NCBI GenBank assembly: GCA_016189835.1 | Contig: JACPRU010000029.1 | Location: 1-56,733 of the forward strand | Length of the DNA: 56,733 nt | Direction: 5' to 3' | From: Deltaproteobacteria bacterium | GTDB taxonomy: Bacteria; Desulfobacterota; Binatia; JACPRU01 | Part shown: in pieces, positions 52,695 through 56,733 of the stretch | How the letters are laid out: every line of letters begins with the position of its first letter | Position numbering within the stretch: position 1 is the first letter of the stretch | The notes under the pieces: generated by a model | Told to the model about the DNA's origin: nothing | The model's database searches: none | The model's input: only the letters and a program-made list of their open reading frames with translations | Made by a program: the position numbers and the translations under genes

Positions 52695-55424
52695 TCATCG
52701 CTCCGCGGACCCCGCCGTGGCCGCCCCGGTCGGCGGGACGACCTCGAACGATCCGACCGCCACGGCTCGCGTGGCGCCGAGGAAGCGGCTCAGTGGCGAG
52801 CGTCGGGCCGGATTCCACAGCCCGGCGCTCAGCGTGTACCGGCCCGGCGAGACTCCCGCCGGCACGGTTACCTCGACGGCGTCGCGAATCGTCTCTCCCG
52901 GCTGCCACAGCGAGGTCGGCAGAGTCCCTTTCGCCGGCGAGTGATCGGCCAGGAACCGCGCCCCGCCGGGGCCCGCCGCGTGCACGAAAGCCGCGAGGTC
53001 GCGATCGAGGGGTTGGCGGCACTTCCAGAACAGCTCGAGCGTGAAGTGACCACCCGCCTCGACGCGATCCGGCAGCGTTCCGCGGCCGGACAGCTCGACG
53101 GCGCCGAGATCGGCACCGAGCGCGCTCGCGGGTTCGAAGCGGCGCCGGACGTCTCGTAGTCTGGCTCGTTCCACCTCGTCGCGGGCGCGTCCCAGGGCGC
53201 GGTCGACGCAGAGCGAGCCGGCCTCCACGGCCGCGCAGCGCGCGAACTCGGTCGCGGCGAGATCATCCAGGCCGAGCGCCTCGAGGCCGAGCCCCCGGCA
53301 GCGATCCGGCCCGCCCCCGGGACACCCCTTCATCCAGAGAAGTTCCCTCATCCAGAGAACTCGTCCGAGGCGATAGAGCGGCTCGGGGTCGTCCGGGCTC
53401 TTGCGCGCGGCGCGCAGATAGGCGCGCGCGACCTCGTCCCAGGCGGTCGAGTCGACCGCGGGCGCGTAGGGAGCGTGCAGGCTGTGGTAGCTGATGCCGA
53501 CGAAGCCCCTGCGCTCGGCGAGCAGGCCGCTGCGAAGATCCGCCTCGCCCCGGTGATTCTCCGGTGCGTCGGCCGCGCGAACGAAGATCTCGGTCACCGA
53601 CCAATTCCTCCGCTCGGGGCTGTCGTCGAGCACCCGCACGCGCAGATGCCTGGCCGGAGTCGGGTCGAAGTAGAAGGAAACCCGCCCCTCGTCGTCGAGC
53701 TTGGGATGTCCGTTCCACCAATACCAATTCAGGCCGTCGAGGCGGCTGCGCACCGTCCAGGTCCGGCCGTCGAGCGAGGTCTCGAGCACGGCGCCGTGGG
53801 GGATGTCGCGGATGCGCAGGGCGCAGAGCAGGTGAACCTCATCGATCGGACGCGTCGCCCCGAGATCCACGGACAGCCAATCGCCCGCCGCGCGGGGCCG
53901 GTTCGTGGACCAGCCGCTCAGCACGTCACGGTCGACGAGCCTCGCGAGGTCGCCGCGCTCGGCGACCGCATCGAGCTTCCATTGCGCGGGCGAGAGCCAG
54001 CCGCCGCCGCCGCTCGGCGGCCGGAAGTCGTAGAAGATCCAGTAAGGCCCCGCCTTGAGCCTCCGGAAGTGGCCGCCGAGCACGCCGAGCGCGCGCGCCA
54101 GCTCGGTCGGGTGGGGGATCTGCAAGATCTCGTGAGTGATGATCGCCGGAGCGGCGGCGTCGTCGACGACGTTCAGGTAGGGCATGTAGGGAACGCCATA
54201 GTAATCCGAAACGATGATGCGCTCGCGCGACGCGAGATTGATCGGCAGCGAGATGCGGTTGTGAGCGTAGGCCCGGGTGATGCCCAGGCGGTCGAGCGCG
54301 GCGATCGCCGCCCGGGCGCTCTGATCGCGCCAGGTCTCGCTCCAGCGCGCGTAGCGGAGGTGGTCGTGGAGGCCGGGCAGGAGAGCCGAGAGCATGACCG
54401 CGGCGCCGAGCGGGCGCGAACGGCGCGCCGCGGTCGCGACCGCGCCACCGACCAGGATCGGCACGACGGTCGCGAGCGGCAAGAGGTAACGCGCGAACGT
54501 CGGGCTCACGCCCCAGCGGCTCTTCGCATAGAAAAAAGCGGTCACCACGAAGAGCGCGAAGACGAGACCCGTTCCGACGCGCAGCTCGCGCCGGCCGGCC
54601 ATCCCCTGCGCGGCGCCGAAGACGAGCAGGCCGGCGACCAGCAGCTCGCCGTAGCGTACCCACGCGGCATAGCCGCCCGGGTCGAGCCAGAACTGCGGGT
54701 TGGCCGCGACCAGGCTTCCGACGCTCTCGCAGAAGCCCGACCAGGCGAGGCCGAGCGACACCGGAGCGTAGTCGCCGGCCAGGAAGTTCTTCACCGTGAT
54801 CCAGTCGAACAGCGCGTTCCAGGTCCACAGCGGCGCGCTGCCGAGGAAGAATCCGGCGGCGAGACGCCCACCCGGCGCCCCGCAGATCCGCCGGCGCTCG
54901 ACCGCCAGGAACACCCCGCCGACGGCCAGCGTGTAGTAGAGGCCGAGCTGCTGGCACCAGGTCGAAGCGCCGAGCGCCAGTCCGCAGAGCCACACCCAGC
55001 GGGGATGCGTCGGCCGATCGACGAGCTGCGCGAGCGCCGCGAAGCAAGCGATCGATCCCAGCGCCTGAAAGACCGCGTAGGCGGTCAGCGTGTGGTAGCT
55101 GTAGTAGGCGGAGGGAACGGCGAGGTAGGCGAGCGCGGCGAGCCCCGCCGGCTCGCCCCACAGGCGGCGGGCGAAGCCGTAGACCGCCGCCGCGCCGCAG
55201 ACGGCGACGCCGATCGCGACCCAGCCGAAGGTTCGCACCGGGTCGGTGCCGAGCGCGTAGAACGGCGCGAGCAGGTACGAGAAGAAGGTCCCGAAGTAGG
55301 GCTGTCCCCAGTAGAGCACCGGGGTCTCGCCGCGCAGCACGGCGAGCGCTTCGAGCCCGAGCGGCGCCGGCTCGTAGGGGATCTCGTCCCAGTAGGGCGA
55401 ATGGAGAACGGCGAGCCGCGACAC
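52695..55424 (-). CDS. modular GT-C membrane protein with discoidin-like, TPR-like and beta-sandwich C-terminal modules
   Basis: A 909-residue protein. Residues 1-about 390 are multi-membrane with [19 protein letters not shown] in the first loop and [17 protein letters not shown] later, as in GT39-type enzymes. Residues about 500-650 resemble an F5/8-type (discoidin) carbohydrate-binding module: [47 protein letters not shown]. Then comes a TPR-like helix pair ([20 protein letters not shown]) and a beta-sandwich ending [21 protein letters not shown] 55424 is the only ATG/GTG/TTG here, yet a hydrophobic stretch [16 protein letters not shown] is encoded in frame just upstream, so the real start may be a CTG. 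Confidence 0.68.
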   Translation of the reverse strand: MSRLAVLHSPYWDEIPYEPAPLGLEALAVLRGETPVLYWGQPYFGTFFSYLLAPFYALGTDPVRTFGWVAIGVAVCGAAAVYGFARRLWGEPAGLAALAYLAVPSAYYSYHTLTAYAVFQALGSIACFAALAQLVDRPTHPRWVWLCGLALGASTWCQQLGLYYTLAVGGVFLAVERRRICGAPGGRLAAGFFLGSAPLWTWNALFDWITVKNFLAGDYAPVSLGLAWSGFCESVGSLVAANPQFWLDPGGYAAWVRYGELLVAGLLVFGAAQGMAGRRELRVGTGLVFALFVVTAFFYAKSRWGVSPTFARYLLPLATVVPILVGGAVATAARRSRPLGAAVMLSALLPGLHDHLRYARWSETWRDQSARAAIAALDRLGITRAYAHNRISLPINLASRERIIVSDYYGVPYMPYLNVVDDAAAPAIITHEILQIPHPTELARALGVLGGHFRRLKAGPYWIFYDFRPPSGGGGWLSPAQWKLDAVAERGDLARLVDRDVLSGWSTNRPRAAGDWLSVDLGATRPIDEVHLLCALRIRDIPHGAVLETSLDGRTWTVRSRLDGLNWYWWNGHPKLDDEGRVSFYFDPTPARHLRVRVLDDSPERRNWSVTEIFVRAADAPENHRGEADLRSGLLAERRGFVGISYHSLHAPYAPAVDSTAWDEVARAYLRAARKSPDDPEPLYRLGRVLWMRELLWMKGCPGGGPDRCRGLGLEALGLDDLAATEFARCAAVEAGSLCVDRALGRARDEVERARLRDVRRRFEPASALGADLGAVELSGRGTLPDRVEAGGHFTLELFWKCRQPLDRDLAAFVHAAGPGGARFLADHSPAKGTLPTSLWQPGETIRDAVEVTVPAGVSPGRYTLSAGLWNPARRSPLSRFLGATRAVAVGSFEVVPPTGAATAGSAER

Positions 55425-55575
55425 GAAGACGGCCGCGAGACCGAGGGCGAGCCGCAGCCAGACGGCGTATCGTCGCGCAGACCCTGCGCCTTGCGCAACC
55501 TGTTCCAGGCAGACCTCGTAATCCGTCCGATGGGCGAGACGTCGACGCCGCGCGGGGCGAAGCCGCGCCGGCGAG

Positions 55576-56733
55576 CTATTTCCCCGCCACCTCCACGGCG
55601 CGCCACAGGTACCAGCTCGCCACCGTCCGGTAGGGCCTCCAGCGCTCGCCGCGTCTCTCCAGCTCGTCGCGGGTCGGCAGTGCGCGCTTGCGGAAGGCGA
55701 CCGCGAAACCCTTGCGCACGCCGTAGTCGTCCGCGGGCAGCACGTCCGGGCGGCCGAGGCGAAAGATGAGCAGCATCTCGGCCGTCCAGCGGCCGATGCC
55801 GCGCACCTCGGTGAGGCGCTCGACGATCGCCTCGTCGGTCATGCGGCGCGTCTCGGCGAGTGCGGGAATCTCGCCGGCCTTGGCCTTGCGCGCGAGGTCC
55901 CGGAGCGAGAGCAGCTTGGAGCGCGAGAGCCCGGCGGCGCGGAGCTTCTCGTCGGGGGCGCGCAGGATCTGCTCGGCGGTGGGCCCGCCGTAGCGGCGGG
56001 GAAAGAGCGCGCACACGCGCGCGAAGATCGTCGCCGCGGCCTTGCCGCTGAGCTGCTGGTAGACGATGGCCTCGGCGAGCGCGGCGAACAGGCCCGGCGT
56101 CCGCTTCAACCGCAGGCCGAACGGGCCCACGGCATCGATCAGGCGCGCGAGCGCCGCGTCCGACGCGCGCAGATGCGCGATCGCCAGGTTCGGATCGAAG
56201 TCGAGCGCGCCGTCTCCATCGAAGAGCGGGGCCGTGCCGTCCACCCTCGCGCCCTCGATCGAGAGCAGGCGGAGCTTGGTCGCGATGCCGCCGTTGGCGG
56301 AGAAACCGCCGACCCTGCCGTTCGCCGCGAGCACGCGATGGCACGCCACGACGATCGCGAACGGGTTCCGGCCGAGCGCCTGCCCGACGGCGCGCGCCGA
56401 GCCGGGCGCACCCAGGCGCGCGGCGACGTCGCCGTACGAGAGCGTGGCCCCCGGTGGAATGGCGCGCGCGGTCTCGTACACCCGGCGGTGAAACGGCGGC
56501 ACGCCGTCCATGTCGAGCGCGACCGCGCGGAGATCGCGGGCATCGCCGCGCAGCAGCGCGACGATGCCGTCGATCGCCCGGCGCACCTCCGCCGGCGGCG
56601 GCGCTTCGCGTGCATCGGGGAAGCGCCGCAGCAGACGCGCGCGCGTCTCGATCTCGCGCCGCTCGGGAAGCTGCACGCCGACGATGCCGCGCCCGCCCCA
56701 GGCGATCCCGCATCGCCCGAGCGGCGTATCGAA
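55576..56733 (-). CDS. fused O6-alkylguanine-DNA alkyltransferase and AlkA-like DNA glycosylase, 5' end outside window
   Basis: The minus-strand frame is open to the window edge. Visible in order: FDTPLGRCGIAWGGRGIVGVQ, the usual Ogt N-terminal strand; FHRRVYETARAIPPGATLSYG and FAIVVACHRVLAANGRVGGFS, the alkyl-acceptor Cys site (ACHRV where PCHRV is usual); then, from about residue 165, an AlkA-type glycosylase with IVYQQLSGKAAATIFARV, the HhH LTEVRGIGRWTAEMLLIF and the catalytic Asp in LPADDYGVRKGF. One protein could thus repair both O6-alkylguanine and N-alkyl purines. GTG 56676 starts inside the Ogt fold, so it is not the true start. Confidence 0.82.
   Translation of the reverse strand, partial: FDTPLGRCGIAWGGRGIVGVQLPERREIETRARLLRRFPDAREAPPPAEVRRAIDGIVALLRGDARDLRAVALDMDGVPPFHRRVYETARAIPPGATLSYGDVAARLGAPGSARAVGQALGRNPFAIVVACHRVLAANGRVGGFSANGGIATKLRLLSIEGARVDGTAPLFDGDGALDFDPNLAIAHLRASDAALARLIDAVGPFGLRLKRTPGLFAALAEAIVYQQLSGKAAATIFARVCALFPRRYGGPTAEQILRAPDEKLRAAGLSRSKLLSLRDLARKAKAGEIPALAETRRMTDEAIVERLTEVRGIGRWTAEMLLIFRLGRPDVLPADDYGVRKGFAVAFRKRALPTRDELERRGERWRPYRTVASWYLWRAVEVAGK

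Noticed and set aside
53475-55769. A 764-codon plus-strand open frame opposite the large GT-C gene
   Set aside because: No domain signature; the minus strand carries a coherent multi-domain protein.

Overview
This is a very GC-rich bacterial chromosome segment with dense, often overlapping genes. The organism looks Gram-negative: there is a PagL-like lipid A deacylase, ArnT-type glycosyltransferases, a Wzx-like flippase and type IV minor pilins. It carries an F420/FMN luciferase-family oxidoreductase, a PHB_acc_N regulator, an NtrC-type regulator and a tmk-holB-PSP1-metG-tatD block. That mix suggests a deltaproteobacterial-type lineage (Myxococcota, Desulfobacterota, Binatota) or Acidobacteriota. 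The taxonomy is inferred from gene content only. I see no rRNA, tRNA, CRISPR array, integrase or transposase gene.

Region 1 (1-13149) begins with the 3' end of an FAD-dependent oxidoreductase. A GT4 glycosyltransferase and a series of large multi-membrane proteins follow: a YfhO-like protein, two tandem GT39 paralogues, a GT-C-like protein, a spermidine-synthase-like membrane protein and an AftB-like GT-C enzyme. Region 2 (13309-27676) is one plus-strand run of fourteen genes, most overlapping the next by a few bases. It holds a DegT-type sugar aminotransferase, five GT4 enzymes, five SAM methyltransferases, a hexapeptide acyltransferase, a flippase and an AsnB amidotransferase. Together these could build, decorate and export a methylated, possibly amino- or amide-bearing surface glycan. 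No initiating phosphoglycosyl transferase and no clear Wzy polymerase lies inside the window. Region 3 (27690-32103) adds a membrane-anchored SGNH hydrolase, a third GT39 paralogue and another GT39-like gene.

Region 4 (32167-37232) is a type IV pilus block: prepilin peptidase, an NtrC-family response regulator, then GspH/FimT-, PilV-, PilW- and PilX-like genes joined by ATGA overlaps. A sigma-54-like site lies just ahead of the first pilin. Region 5 (37539-43007) is a housekeeping run: a receiver-domain protein, tmk, holB, a PSP1 protein, metG and tatD. Two 57-bp direct repeats and a 76-bp imperfect palindrome sit in its gene junctions.

Region 6 (43059-56733) is mixed: fur with a small unknown gene, a universal stress protein, a PHB_acc_N regulator, a YjbQ-family protein, a divergent pair of ArnT-like enzymes, the PagL-like deacylase, a VOC-gene remnant, a luciferase-family oxidoreductase, an AraC regulator and a 909-residue GT-C protein with extra C-terminal modules. 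The window ends inside an Ogt-AlkA DNA-repair fusion. The main theme is envelope glycan and lipid A assembly: about nine large GT-C/YfhO-type membrane proteins surround one tightly coupled glycan operon.
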